Shown: positions 30,886 through 43,167, counted from the stretch's first letter. The stretch is DNA of 64,000 nt from JADJOY01 sp046331705 [NCBI: bacterium] (GCA_046331705.1 JAXLQJ010000012.1:62001-126000); one strand, 5' to 3'. Numbers and translations are program-made. Notes: generated by a model not told the origin, from the sequence alone.

Positions 30886-31347
30886 ATGGCGGTTCGACGT
30901 CGCCCGATTCAGTCGCGTTCGGCAGGCTTCACGATCATCGAGCTCCTGGTCGTGATCGCCATCATCGGGATCCTCACCGCCATCGCCGCGCCGCAGCTGC
31001 TGGGCACCCGCGAGAAAGCGCGCCACGGCGCGTGCGAGACCGCGCGTCACGCGATGGACAGCGAGCTGATCCATCGCATGGAGGAATTCGAGCGGCGCGG
31101 CGACGTCAACGCCGCGCAGCGCGCCATCGACGAGGTCGTGGCCTTCACCACCACCAACGGCGCGCAAAACCCCCGCAATCTCAATCAGGTGGGCTACGTG
31201 GCGGGCTCGTACTCGGTGCCGACGGTCGACGGTTCCTGCCAGGTGTTCCTGTACGACGACTCGGTGAGCGGGACTCCCGTGACTCCGGCGATCGTCGTGG
31301 CGCAATACGAAGGAACGATCCACACGTTCCGGATCACGCTCAACTGA
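30886..31347 (+). CDS. Type IV pilin-like (pseudopilin) protein
   Basis: This 153-residue protein starts at the ATG at 30886, behind GGGAGG. It has a class III prepilin signal: a basic leader and cleavage site G-FTIIELLVVIAIIGILTAIA, with Glu5 of the mature protein present. The soluble part includes 'QVGYVAGSYSVPTVDGSC' and is not a major-pilin C-terminus I recognise. The rest of the pilus machinery is absent from the window. It could be a minor pilin, a type II secretion pseudopilin or a solitary surface protein. A PilZ protein gene follows 55 bp later. Confidence 0.85.
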   Translation: MAVRRRPIQSRSAGFTIIELLVVIAIIGILTAIAAPQLLGTREKARHGACETARHAMDSELIHRMEEFERRGDVNAAQRAIDEVVAFTTTNGAQNPRNLNQVGYVAGSYSVPTVDGSCQVFLYDDSVSGTPVTPAIVVAQYEGTIHTFRITLN

Positions 31348-31402
31348 CCGCGCGCGGCGTGCCCGACCTCCGAACCCGAACGCCCGCACGCCGGAGAAGC
31401 CC

Positions 31403-32869
31403 GTGACCAACGCCCGTCCCGAGTCGCGCTCCGACGCGCTCGCGCCGCAAGCCGCGGCGAGCGCCGAGCGCCGCCGTCACCGCCGTCACGCGGTCGCGCT
31501 GATCGCGCGCGTCGGCGAGGCGCGCGAGGGTGGCCACCTGGGCGTGGTGACGTCGCTCTCGGGCGGCGGCGCTTTCGTTCAATCGGAGACGCTTCCCAGC
31601 GCTGGGGCGCAGCTCTGGCTGGAGTTCGGGCTGGCGGCGGGTCTGGGACGCTTTCACGGACGTGGGCGCGTGGTTCGCATCAATCGCCGGGACGGGGCCG
31701 AGATCGTCTACGGCTTCGGCATCGAGTTCGACGATCCCCCTGTCGATCTCGCGCTGCGCCTCGACGAGCTGGCCCATCGTCGGCCGGAGGTCGCGCGGCT
31801 CGACTCGCTCGGCTACCTGGACTGGCCGGTCCACCCGAACGAGGACGTCCCCGTGCCGGCCCAGAGCGTCGGCAGCCTCGAGCTGCGAACCGCCAAGGGA
31901 TGGAAGGAGCTGGCGGCGTCGCCGGCGCGCTCCGGTGGCGAGGGTCAGCACGCGTCGGTGCTGCTCCGGCTCGCGTTCCCGGCGATCGAGCGCGAGACGC
32001 GCCAACCGAGCCTGGTGCTCGGTTATCGCGGGCGGCTGCTCGGGCCACTGAGCGGAATCCCGCGCGACGAGCTGCTGGACGAGCTCCAGCCGGGCATTGC
32101 GCGCCCGACGCTCTGGGCGCGAGCCGTCGAGGCGCAGCTGCGCCTGATCGATCTGCTGGAATCGATCGAGTGGCGGCTCGAGCACCTCGGTGCCCAGCAT
32201 CGCGAGACGCTCAACTTCGCGCGGCAGATGGTGGCCGACGCGCGGCGGGGGCTGGTGGCGAAGCGGGAGGCCGCGGGTTCGATCGAGGCGCCCGGTGACG
32301 GCGCGCCGGGGTCGTCGCTCGCCAACCTGGATCGGCTGCTGGTGGCGCTCGACGCGCTGATCGGTGGATTGCTCGCCACCCTCGAGGCGCTCACGGCGCC
32401 GGCCGTCGAGTGGCGCCCCGCGAGTGCCGTGCGCCCGGAGCCGCGTGGGCCGTCGTTGCTGGGGACCGCGAGCGCGTGGCTGCACGCCGTGCAAGCCAAC
32501 GTGCAGGCGTGGTCGATTCAGCAGCGCGTGGCGGCGCTGACGCTGGCGGTGATCATCGGCGGGTCGGCAGGCTACGTCGCCTACGCGCCTTCGCAGGTGG
32601 CTGTCGTCAACGAGCGCGAGACGCTTCCCATCGACACCGAGTTGCTCAAGCGGCACGTGCCGGTTCAGGCCGTTCACGTCGAGGGCGGTCGCGTGGTGCT
32701 CGAGGTTCCGTCGAGCTGGACCGATGCGCCGATCGAGAGTCGCCGCGACGCGTTCATGGCGGCGTGCTGGTCGCTGGGAGCCGCGCGCTACACCGAGGCG
32801 GTGGTGCGCACGCCCAGCCATCGCGAGGTTGCGCGCTGGCACGGCGGCGTGGTCGAGATCCTGGGCTGA
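31403..32869 (+). CDS. PilZ-domain protein with C-terminal membrane helix
   Basis: This 488-residue protein starts with GTG. The N-terminal PilZ domain (about 22-115) has the arginine cluster 'ERRRHRRHAVALIARV' and 'VTSLSGGGAFV'. In c-di-GMP-binding PilZ domains the second motif is (D/N)xSxxG; here the acidic or amide residue is replaced by Ser, so binding is uncertain. A second domain (about 145-320) is mixed, with helices. A membrane helix lies near residues 378-394 ('VAALTLAVIIGGSAGYVAY'), and a small C-terminal domain would be on the other side of the membrane. It could link an intracellular signal to the envelope, perhaps to the pilin encoded upstream. Confidence 0.8.
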   Translation: MTNARPESRSDALAPQAAASAERRRHRRHAVALIARVGEAREGGHLGVVTSLSGGGAFVQSETLPSAGAQLWLEFGLAAGLGRFHGRGRVVRINRRDGAEIVYGFGIEFDDPPVDLALRLDELAHRRPEVARLDSLGYLDWPVHPNEDVPVPAQSVGSLELRTAKGWKELAASPARSGGEGQHASVLLRLAFPAIERETRQPSLVLGYRGRLLGPLSGIPRDELLDELQPGIARPTLWARAVEAQLRLIDLLESIEWRLEHLGAQHRETLNFARQMVADARRGLVAKREAAGSIEAPGDGAPGSSLANLDRLLVALDALIGGLLATLEALTAPAVEWRPASAVRPEPRGPSLLGTASAWLHAVQANVQAWSIQQRVAALTLAVIIGGSAGYVAYAPSQVAVVNERETLPIDTELLKRHVPVQAVHVEGGRVVLEVPSSWTDAPIESRRDAFMAACWSLGAARYTEAVVRTPSHREVARWHGGVVEILG

Positions 32870-32983
32870 CCAGGCGCTTGCGAGGGTCTCTCGCAGCGCG
32901 CGTTGGCCGCGCGGCGCTGGCGCGTGCTTCCCGACGCGAGTCGGATAGGCTTGGCGCGAAACCCCGACCCGGAGATCGAGACG

Positions 32984-33466
32984 ATGAAGCGCCTCGTTGT
33001 GTCGCTGCTGGTGTTGTCGTTCGGTGCCGCGAGCTGTAGCCACCTGCCGCTCTACGGCGAGGGGCAGAAGGAAGCCGCGGGAACCGTGATCGGAGCCGGT
33101 ACCGGCGCCCTCATCGGCTCGCAGATCGGCAAGGGCAAGGCGAACCTGGCCGCGGTCGCGATCGGCACGCTGGCGGGCGCGCTCATCGGTCAGCAGATCG
33201 GCGAGACGCTCGATCACGCCGACAAGCAGTACATGCAGCAGACCGCACAGACCACGCTCGAGAAGGCTCGCACCAACGAGACCTCGCAATGGGTGAATCC
33301 GGACAGCGGTCACTCGGGCACGATCACGCCCACCCGCACGTTCGAGGGGGAGCAGGGCCAGCCCTGCCGCGAGTACACCCAGACGGTGATGATCGGCGGG
33401 GAGCCGCAAGAAGCGCACGGGACCGCGTGCCGTCAGAGCGACGGCACGTGGCTCATCACGCACTGA
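32984..33466 (+). CDS. Glycine-zipper lipoprotein (17-kDa antigen/RT0821-like)
   Basis: This 160-residue protein has a lipoprotein signal ('VVSLLVLSFGAASC', Cys at about 18). A glycine-zipper segment of about 45 residues follows ('GAGTGALIGSQIGKGKANLAAVAIGTLAGALIGQQIG', spread over residues 36-72), then a C-terminal domain with 'CREYTQTVMIGGEPQEAHGTACRQ', the RT0821/Lpp0805 surface-protein signature. It is probably outer-membrane anchored, with a structural role. The upstream 27-residue extension is not supported, as the lipobox and a GGAG site fit the ATG at 32984. Confidence 0.88.
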   Translation: MKRLVVSLLVLSFGAASCSHLPLYGEGQKEAAGTVIGAGTGALIGSQIGKGKANLAAVAIGTLAGALIGQQIGETLDHADKQYMQQTAQTTLEKARTNETSQWVNPDSGHSGTITPTRTFEGEQGQPCREYTQTVMIGGEPQEAHGTACRQSDGTWLITH

Positions 33467-33508
33467 GCGACTTCTCGCCGCGCGCGGCTCGAGCCGCCTG
33501 CTTCGGGC

Positions 33509-35050
33509 TCAGCCGCCCGAGCTTGGCGCGGGAGGGGCGCCGCCGGATTGGGGGCCGCTGCCGCCCCGACCGCGGCGCCGCCGCCGTCGTCGTTTCGGAT
33601 GCCCGGGCTCATTGGGGCCGGCGCCGGCTGGTCCGGCGCTAGGCTGCGGTGCCGCTGGGCGAGCGCCGCCGTAGGGTGCCGGGCGTGGGCCCCGCCCGGA
33701 CGATGCCGGCCCTCTCGACGGCTGGGACGGTTGCGGCCGGACCGGCGCCGGACGCGACGCCGGCGACGTCGATCGAGCGCCGCGCTCGGGCGGCCGGGCG
33801 GTACCGGTGGGCGCGCCAGCGCGCCGAGCCGCCTTTTCCTTGGCGCGCTCGCGCTCGACCGCCTTGCGTGCGCGGATCGCCGCGATCCGCTCGGCGAGCG
33901 GGATCTCGAGCTTCTCCTCGGCGCGCTGCGTGTAGTCGAATCCGGGCAGGCGCACTTCCGGCAGGCGCTTGCCGATGGCGCGCTCGATCCGCGCCAGATC
34001 CTCGCGTTCCTCGGAAGAAACGAAGGTGAAGGCTTCGCCCGTGGCTTCCGCTCGCGCCGTGCGGCCGACGCGGTGGATGTAGTCCTCGGGGAGGTGGGGC
34101 ACGTCGAAGTTGAGCACGTGGCCGAGCGACTCGACGTCGATGCCGCGGGCCACGATGTCGGTCGCGACCAGCACCCGGTGGCGGCCTTCCTTGAATCCCG
34201 CGAGCGCCTCGGTGCGCTGCGCCTGGCTGCGGTTGCCGTGGATGCGCGCGTTCGAGATTCCCTGGCGATCCAGGTAGTCGGCGAGGCGGTTGGCGCGGTG
34301 CTTGGTGCGGGTGAACGCGATCACCTGGCCGATCTCGTCGCGGCGCAGCAGCTCGGCGAACAGTGCCGCCTTGAGCTCGCCTGGAACCGGGTACACCGCC
34401 TGGGTGATGCCGACCGCCGGTGCCGCCTTGCGCTCCAGGTTCACCGCCACCGGATGATGAAGCATCTCGCGCGAGAGCTCGACGATCGGCGCCGGCATGG
34501 TGGCGCTGAAGAGCATGGTCTGGCGCTTCTGCGGCAGGTGCTTGAGCACGCGCCGGATGTCGGGGAGAAAGCCCATGTCGAGCATCCGGTCGGCTTCGTC
34601 CAGCACCAGCACCTCGAGGTGCTCGAGACGCGCGTAGGGCTGCTGGAAATGGTCGAGCAGCCGGCCCGGGGTCGCGGCGATCACGTCCACGCCGCTGCGG
34701 AACGCGTGCTCTTGCGGGGCCATGCCCACACCGCCGAAGACCGCGGCGCCGGTCACGCCGGTGTGCACGGCGAGCTCCTCGAGGTGCGCGTGGATCTGCG
34801 CCGCGAGCTCGCGGGTGGGGGCGAGCACCAGCGCCCGCGTCTTGCCGCGGGGCTTGGCGCGCAGCCGCTCGAGGATCGGCAGCAGAAACGCGGCGGTCTT
34901 GCCGCTGCCGGTCATCGCGCAGGCGAGCACGTCCTTGCCGGCGAGCGCCGGCGGGATCGCCTGCTCCTGGATCGGGGTCGGTTTGGCGAAGCCCAGCTCG
35001 TGCGTGGCGCGCACCAGGTCCGCGTGAAGGCCAAAGGTCGTGAAGGGCAT
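33509..35050 (-). CDS. rhlE: DEAD-box RNA helicase RhlE-like
   Basis: This 513-residue protein carries every DEAD-box motif in order: Q motif 'FAKPTPIQEQAIP', motif I 'AMTGSGKT', Ia 'PTRELAAQI', Ib 'TPGRLLD', II 'DEAD', III 'SAT', IV 'VIAFTRTK', V 'TDIVARGID' and VI 'HRVGRTARA'. The C-terminal 130 residues are Pro/Arg/Gly-rich, with an Arg run near the end, typical of the RNA-binding tail of RhlE-type helicases in rRNA maturation or mRNA turnover. The ATG at 35050 is preferred over an upstream start that adds 25 unlikely residues. Confidence 0.95.
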   Translation of the reverse strand: MPFTTFGLHADLVRATHELGFAKPTPIQEQAIPPALAGKDVLACAMTGSGKTAAFLLPILERLRAKPRGKTRALVLAPTRELAAQIHAHLEELAVHTGVTGAAVFGGVGMAPQEHAFRSGVDVIAATPGRLLDHFQQPYARLEHLEVLVLDEADRMLDMGFLPDIRRVLKHLPQKRQTMLFSATMPAPIVELSREMLHHPVAVNLERKAAPAVGITQAVYPVPGELKAALFAELLRRDEIGQVIAFTRTKHRANRLADYLDRQGISNARIHGNRSQAQRTEALAGFKEGRHRVLVATDIVARGIDVESLGHVLNFDVPHLPEDYIHRVGRTARAEATGEAFTFVSSEEREDLARIERAIGKRLPEVRLPGFDYTQRAEEKLEIPLAERIAAIRARKAVERERAKEKAARRAGAPTGTARPPERGARSTSPASRPAPVRPQPSQPSRGPASSGRGPRPAPYGGARPAAPQPSAGPAGAGPNEPGHPKRRRRRRRGRGGSGPQSGGAPPAPSSGG

Positions 35051-35154
35051 TCGAGCAAGCCTATCAGGCCCGCGAGCACGTCCATCGCTGCGCGTCGGCT
35101 GCACGGAATCTGCGCGGCGATCCACGACGCTGCATCCGGACGGGAGGCGTGCCG

Positions 35155-35673
35155 ATGAGACGGTCCACCCAGATCGCGATCGTGCTGGGCGGCTATCTCG
35201 GCGCCGTTCTCGCGGCGCTGGGCGCGACCGCGATCCGGATCGCGGTCACGAGCGGGCCCGATGCGGTGGCGTCGTCCGGCATGTACGCCGGCGGCGACAT
35301 GTTCTCGTTCTTGGGGGTGTTCGGGGCCGTGGCCCTCGTGCCGACCGGCGCGGCCTTGCGGTTCTTGCGCGATCGCCCGTGGTTCGGCCCAGCGCTCGGG
35401 GCGAGCGCTGGCGCGATCGCGATCACGGGGGTGGCCGCGGCCTGGGGATACCTCGTGTTCGCGCCGCGTGATGCGCCGCTCGGTGCCGTGATCGTCTCGA
35501 CACTCGCTGTGCTGCGATTGCTGGGATCGCCGCTGATGGCTGGCGCGCTCGCGCTCGTGGCGCTGGTCGCGCCAACGCGGGGCTCGCGACGAGCCGGGTG
35601 GATTGCGCTGGCCATCGAGGTCGGGGTGTGCGCCTTCGCCGGCTTTCGATTTCTCATCGAGCCACGGCTCTGA
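35155..35673 (+). CDS. Small polytopic membrane protein
   Basis: This 172-residue protein starts at the ATG at 35155, 7 bases after GGAGG. Four or five hydrophobic helices are evident ('IAIVLGGYLGAVLAALGATAI', 'FSFLGVFGAVALVPTGAALRF', 'AIAITGVAAAWGYLVFA' and two more near the C-terminus). There is no recognisable family or catalytic motif. It is divergent from rhlE and convergent with the DUF3089 gene. Confidence 0.7.
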   Translation: MRRSTQIAIVLGGYLGAVLAALGATAIRIAVTSGPDAVASSGMYAGGDMFSFLGVFGAVALVPTGAALRFLRDRPWFGPALGASAGAIAITGVAAAWGYLVFAPRDAPLGAVIVSTLAVLRLLGSPLMAGALALVALVAPTRGSRRAGWIALAIEVGVCAFAGFRFLIEPRL

Positions 35674-35745
35674 GTGCCTCGACGCCGACCGCCGATTCGA
35701 CCCGCCGCGTCGGCTCGCTCGAGACCCGCTCCGCGGGCGCCGCGC

Positions 35746-36993
35746 TCAGCGGAGCCAGGCCGCGCTTTGCGTCGCCGCCAGGTGCACCAAATCGCCCTGC
35801 GCCAGCGACACGTCGACCAAGTGAAGCCCCCATCCTTTCCCGCCCAGGAACTCGCCCGGGTAGTCGTCGGCGCGGGGATCGCTCGGATCGGCGGCGATGC
35901 TCACTTGCAGATAGCTGGCACCCGCCGCGTTGGTGACGCACTCGCCGCGGATCTCACCGGGGACCGAGTAGAACGAGTGGCTCTTCGCCGCGCTGCGGTT
36001 CCGCGCTGGATCCGCGTACGGCCCTCCTTGCCCTCGCGCGATGAGGAGCGCTTCGAACACCGGCGCCTGAACGAAGGGCAGGTACGCATCGAGCGCCGCG
36101 GCGCCTCCGTCGGGCGATGCCGGATCGACGCACAGCGCCTGCATGCCCGGGTCGGCGGTGACGCCGAAGCGCGGATCGGCGAGATCGGGATCGCCTGCGC
36201 GGAAGCTCGAATAGGCGACGACGCAGCCGGTCTGTGAGGCGTCGCGGCAAGCCGGTGTGGTCGCGAACGTGCCGCCCACGTCCGCGCCCTCGGGAACCTC
36301 CACCAGCGTGCCGGGAACGTGCGCAGCGACGAGGCGCCGGGAGAGATACGCGTTCGTCTCGACTTCCTCGGCCACCAATCGCGTGAGGATCCGTGCGCCT
36401 TGCGAATGGCCGAGCAACAGGAAGCCGCGGCCGTGGTTCTCGTGAGCGATGTAGTGCTTGAAGGCGTCGAGCACGTCGCCGTACGCGATGGCCGAGGCTC
36501 GCTCCTGCAACTCGTCGGGAATCAGGGCGTCCGCGAAGAGCCCGAGCCCCAAGAGCACCAGCGTGCGTTGCCGATAGACGGGCGCGAACAATCGGCAGAC
36601 CGAGCCGTATCGCCCCGCCTGGATCAGCGTGGTGTCGGTCTCCTGCGGGCCCGGGTTCAGGTCGGCGTTCGCCGCGAGATCGAAGCTCACGGTCGGGTAC
36701 ACGTAGAAGCAATCGACGGGCGGGTCGACGGCGGGCTCGAAGCGCTCGGTGGTGGAGCTGCCATCGGCCTCGACGCGGATCGTGGTCTGATCGCCGTTGC
36801 ACGCGTTCGCCGATCCCGCGAGGTCGGGATGGCAGAGCCAGTGCGCCGTCCCGGAGTAGGTTTCGCTCTCGTAGCCGGCGTACGGGTTGGCGGCGGACGA
36901 CGAGCCGTCGCTTCCGCCGCAACCGACGGCCAGCGCCGCGAGCAGCGCGACGCCAGCGATCTCGCGCCCGAGCACCACGGTCCATCGCGTCAT
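35746..36993 (-). CDS. DUF3089 alpha/beta-hydrolase lipoprotein
   Basis: This 415-residue protein has a lipobox 'LAVGC' (Cys about 25) and an alpha/beta-hydrolase core. 'DCFYVYPTVSFD', the nucleophile elbow 'LLLGHSQGARI' (Ser about 190), and a late 'GWGLHLVDVSLAQGDLVHL' with the expected catalytic His all fit the DUF3089 family. Members are lipase/esterase-like, with unproven substrates. It should sit in the outer membrane or periplasm. The stop converges with the membrane-protein gene upstream of it on the map. Confidence 0.88.
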   Translation of the reverse strand: MTRWTVVLGREIAGVALLAALAVGCGGSDGSSSAANPYAGYESETYSGTAHWLCHPDLAGSANACNGDQTTIRVEADGSSTTERFEPAVDPPVDCFYVYPTVSFDLAANADLNPGPQETDTTLIQAGRYGSVCRLFAPVYRQRTLVLLGLGLFADALIPDELQERASAIAYGDVLDAFKHYIAHENHGRGFLLLGHSQGARILTRLVAEEVETNAYLSRRLVAAHVPGTLVEVPEGADVGGTFATTPACRDASQTGCVVAYSSFRAGDPDLADPRFGVTADPGMQALCVDPASPDGGAAALDAYLPFVQAPVFEALLIARGQGGPYADPARNRSAAKSHSFYSVPGEIRGECVTNAAGASYLQVSIAADPSDPRADDYPGEFLGGKGWGLHLVDVSLAQGDLVHLAATQSAAWLR

Positions 36994-37372
36994 CGCGAGT
37001 CACCCTTCACCGCATCGCTGCCGATCGCGCGGCGAGCCGCTGGCGCTGGTCAGGACGCAGGCCGGTTTCATCGCGAGCGCGTCGTATGTGCCCGAGTGGG
37101 GCTGGGATCCGTCCGCGGCGTCGGGAGCTCGCCGTGCCGCTGCGGGGAGCGCCGTGGTCGGTGGACGGCTGCTTCACCCGGTGCCCCGACACCGTTCGTG
37201 CCAATCGAGGGCGCATGCTGCCAGAGACACGCGAATCCGCGCAACGCGCACGACGTCGCGCAGCGCGGACGCTCGCGAGCTTTCACTCCTCGCGCTTCGG
37301 CCGAGCATTCCAATCGCCCGCACGTGATCTAGCCTTTCGGATCGAGGCGATCTTCACCGCGAGAGGTCGAAC
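36994..37372. other. Divergent intergenic region
   Basis: About 380 bases lie between divergent genes. No open reading frame with a plausible protein, no clear promoter consensus and no repeat stands out. It must hold both promoters. Confidence 0.5.
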
Positions 37373-39244
37373 GTGACTCGGGCACCGAAGACGAGACGTG
37401 GTGCAGCGCGTGCGAGCCCGCCGTCGTGGGCGCTGCTCGCGGCGATCCTGGGCGTCTTCGCGTTCGCGCTCCACGCAAACGTTCTGGGCGCCGGCTTCGT
37501 GCTCGACGACGAGTATCAGGTGCAGCGCAACCCGTGGATTCGGGACTGGCGACATCTCCCGGAGATGTTCTCGTCCCACGTCTGGAACTTTCTGCCGAGC
37601 GCGCCGCCTTCGAACTACTACCGGCCGCTGATGCACGTGATCTACGCGGCCACGTTCCAGCTCTTCGGTCTGCGGGCTTGGGGGTTCCACCTCGTCAACC
37701 TCCTGCTGCACGCGGTGAACACGGTGCTCGTGTTCCTGTTCGCGCGCCGAATCGCCGCGGTGAGCGGTGAGCCGCACGCGAGCGACGACGAGCGGCTCGG
37801 AGGAGCATTCGCGTCCATGCCGTTCGTGGCGGGGCTGCTCTTCGCGAGCCATCCGGTTCACACGGAAGCGGTCGACTGGATCGCCTCGGTGCCCGAGCTC
37901 GCCTTCACCGCATTCGGCCTGATGGCGCTGCTCGTCCATGCGGCGTCGCCCCGTCGTCCGGTGCTCGCCGCGCTCTTTCTCTTCTGCGCGCTGCTCTCCA
38001 AGGAAACGGCGATCACGCTGCTCGGCGTGTGCTTCGCCTACGATCTCGCGTTCCCGCGGCGTCCGCGCTCGTATCGCGACTGGCTCGCGGCGTACCTGCC
38101 GCTGCTGGTGGCCACGGCGATCTACCTGGCGATTCGTCAGCGGGTGCTGTCTCACGGCCTGCTGCCGAGATCCCAAGCGCTCGCCGCGTTCGGGCCGTCG
38201 ATCCTCGATCCGCTGCGGCTCTTCTGCACGTATCTGCGCACGTTGGTGCTGCCCGATCGGCTGCACTTCTGGCACTCGTTCCGACCGCTCGACTCGCCGT
38301 TCTCGCTGGCGGGAATCACCTCCATCGCCGTGGCGGCGGCGTTCCTCGCAGCGCTGGCGCTCGCGTGGAAGCGGCACCGCGCGAGCTTCTTCGCGCTGGC
38401 GGCGCTGGCGATGCCGCTCGCGCCCACGTTTCTCATCGGAGCGCTGCCAGGAAAGCCGTTCGCGGAGCGCTACCTCTACTTTCCATCCGTCGGCTTCGTC
38501 GTCCTTGCCGCCTCGTGGCTGAGTCGGCTGCTGACCCTGCGCCGCGCGCGCGCCGCCGCGATCGCGGTCGCGGTCGCGACGCTCGGCCTCTATGCGGTCA
38601 CGACGGTGCGCCAGAACCGGGTCTGGCACGACTTCTACTCGCTCTACCTGCGATCGATGGACGAGTCGCCCGATGCTCCGGTGCCCTGCGACGACCTGGC
38701 GCACGCGCTCTTCGCCGAGGGCCGCGCGAAGGAGGCGATCGTCCAGCTCGGGGCCCAGGTGAAGCTCGACCCGAAGCGCGCCGATTGCCAGTCCGCGCTG
38801 GGCAGCGCGCTCCTCCTCGACGGTCGCGTGGAGGAGGCCATCGCGCATCTCGAGAGCGCGCTCGCGATCGATCCCGGCTCGCTCGCGTCGTACAACGACC
38901 TCGGCGTCGCGCTGCGCCGGAAGGGAGACGACGCGGCGGCGATCGAGCAGTACCGCAAGGCGCTGCGCCTCGCACCCGGCTATGCCGAGGCGCATTTCAG
39001 TCTGGGGTCGGCGCTCGCCGACCTCGGCCAGACCGCGGAGGCGCTGGCGGAATACCGCGCGGCGGTGCGCGCGCAGCCCGACAATGCGTATTACCGAGCG
39101 GTGCTCGGCATCGAGTGTGGCAAGCAGGGGCTGCTCGACGAGGCCATCGAGCAGTTCCGCGAGGCGATCCGGCTCGATCCCCGGGAGCCTGCCTACCGGC
39201 GCAACCTGGAGCGCGCGCAGGGGTTGAAAGCCCGCGGTGACTGA
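37373..39244 (+). CDS. TMTC-like GT-C membrane protein with C-terminal TPRs
   Basis: This 623-residue protein starts with GTG behind AGAGG. About ten membrane helices occupy residues 20-415. The first loop has 'GAGFVLDDEYQVQRNPWIRDW' residues with the acidic pair characteristic of GT-C glycosyltransferases, followed by 'NYYRPLMHVIYAATFQLFG', as in bacterial TMTC-type proteins. The last 200 residues form about five TPRs ('AIEQYRKALRLAPGYAEAHF'). It may use a lipid-linked sugar to modify proteins outside the cytoplasm, with TPRs as the substrate site. The sugar specificity is not deducible. Confidence 0.85.
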   Translation: MTRAPKTRRGAARASPPSWALLAAILGVFAFALHANVLGAGFVLDDEYQVQRNPWIRDWRHLPEMFSSHVWNFLPSAPPSNYYRPLMHVIYAATFQLFGLRAWGFHLVNLLLHAVNTVLVFLFARRIAAVSGEPHASDDERLGGAFASMPFVAGLLFASHPVHTEAVDWIASVPELAFTAFGLMALLVHAASPRRPVLAALFLFCALLSKETAITLLGVCFAYDLAFPRRPRSYRDWLAAYLPLLVATAIYLAIRQRVLSHGLLPRSQALAAFGPSILDPLRLFCTYLRTLVLPDRLHFWHSFRPLDSPFSLAGITSIAVAAAFLAALALAWKRHRASFFALAALAMPLAPTFLIGALPGKPFAERYLYFPSVGFVVLAASWLSRLLTLRRARAAAIAVAVATLGLYAVTTVRQNRVWHDFYSLYLRSMDESPDAPVPCDDLAHALFAEGRAKEAIVQLGAQVKLDPKRADCQSALGSALLLDGRVEEAIAHLESALAIDPGSLASYNDLGVALRRKGDDAAAIEQYRKALRLAPGYAEAHFSLGSALADLGQTAEALAEYRAAVRAQPDNAYYRAVLGIECGKQGLLDEAIEQFREAIRLDPREPAYRRNLERAQGLKARGD

Positions 39245-39326
39245 ACGGCGCCGCGCGCGGCGGTGGAGGACGGCGGGACGGCGACCCGCGGGGGCCTGCT
39301 CCCGTGAACGCTCGACCTGGAAGCCG

Positions 39327-40118
39327 TCAGCGCTCCCATGGCCGGAAGCCCATGCGGAACGCTGCGTAGAACGCCAGATACGCGCTGCAATGGAAGAGCA
39401 GATAGAGCATGGGGCCGCGCCACGAGTAGGCGACGGGACCGTTGCTGTCGCGATCGGCATCGTGGTTCTTGAGCCGGGCCCGGTACGCGAAGGTCGCGAC
39501 CAGCACCGCGCCGAGGCCGTCGAGGACGAAGTGCTGCTTCATCGTGGTGATCGAAAGCGCCACGGCCAGCACCACCGGCGCCGCGAGCCAGCCGTAGAGC
39601 GGTCGGGCTTTCCACGCCACCAGCGCCGCCAGTGTCGCGACCGACATGTGCAGCGACGGGAAGAGATTGGTGGGCGGATCCACGAAATACGTGAGCGCCA
39701 CGCCCCAGTTGTGGAACACGCTCAGGTCGAGATTCGAGAGATCGGGTCGCAAGCCCACCGAGCTGACCGGGAAGATCGCGAAGATCGCGAGGCTGATCCC
39801 GATCGTGAGGACGTATGCCTCGGCGGTGCGCCGAAAGAGCGTCGGGCAGCGCACCACGAAGAGCGGATAGAGCATCGAGGTGTAGACCCAGCTGTAGAGA
39901 TAGACGGTCCACGGCCAGAACGGGATGCGATCGTCGACGGGGAGCCGCAACGAGTGGGTGCGAGCATGGTCGGTGTTGAAGCCGACCAGGTTGTAGCCGA
40001 TGGCATCGAACGCGAGGACGCCCAGCGCGATCGCGATGCGGGAGCCCACGCCTTGGAGCGGGAGCGAAGCCTCGCTGCCGTCGTCGGCGTACGAGGTGAC
40101 GGTTTGGTCGTAGCTCAT
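39327..40118 (-). CDS. PAP2-family membrane phosphatase/phosphotransferase
   Basis: This 263-residue protein has about six membrane helices with the PAP2 motifs 'NLFPSLHMSVATL' (PSxH) and 'TTMKQHFVLDGLGAV' (His-x3-Asp). The first PAP2 motif is not obvious, as in the PAP2_3 subgroup that includes inositol phosphorylceramide synthases. It probably acts on a lipid phosphate or transfers a head group. The start at 40118 (MSYDQT) is chosen over one 25 residues upstream that overlaps the aminopeptidase stop region. Confidence 0.82.
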   Translation of the reverse strand: MSYDQTVTSYADDGSEASLPLQGVGSRIAIALGVLAFDAIGYNLVGFNTDHARTHSLRLPVDDRIPFWPWTVYLYSWVYTSMLYPLFVVRCPTLFRRTAEAYVLTIGISLAIFAIFPVSSVGLRPDLSNLDLSVFHNWGVALTYFVDPPTNLFPSLHMSVATLAALVAWKARPLYGWLAAPVVLAVALSITTMKQHFVLDGLGAVLVATFAYRARLKNHDADRDSNGPVAYSWRGPMLYLLFHCSAYLAFYAAFRMGFRPWER

Positions 40119-40170
40119 CGGTGTCGTCGCGGTGGTTGGCGCGCGCGCGAATGCGAGGAGCGACGATTCA

Positions 40171-42867
<2,697 letters not shown>

Positions 42868-42963
42868 CGTCTCTGGCGCGTGGCGGAGGGCGTCGGCTCG
42901 GTGGGTCGGGTGAGGCAGGATCGCGGACGAGGGGGGGCGATCTCCGGGGTGCCGCGTCCGGCC

Positions 42964-43167
42964 TCAGTCGTCGGGTGGTGAGTCGTCGGCCGAGGTGTCG
43001 CCGTCGTCGCTCGCCTCGTCGGTGTCGGTGTCCTCGATGGGAGCGCCCTGGCCGGCGGGTCGCAGCTTCTTCTCTGCGTTGCGCCGCGCGCGTTCCGCGA
43101 GCTTGTCCTGCCGCTTCTGCTGGCGAGCCAGCTCTTTCTGCCGCTTGATGGCTCCGGGATTACGCAA
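42964..43167 (-). CDS. Small basic/acidic hypothetical protein
   Basis: This predicted 67-residue protein starts at a TTG at 43167 ('LRNPGAIKRQKELARQQKRQ'). It has a Lys/Arg/Gln-rich helix, then an Asp/Ser-rich tail ('DTDTDEASDDGDTSADDSPP'). Short 'RNP..KRQKELARQ' proteins are common hypotheticals in this bacterial group. The frame is open further upstream through ferredoxin antisense, so the start is inferred from the loss of coding character. The gene follows the ferredoxin gene on the same strand. Confidence 0.5.
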   Translation of the reverse strand: MRNPGAIKRQKELARQQKRQDKLAERARRNAEKKLRPAGQGAPIEDTDTDEASDDGDTSADDSPPDD

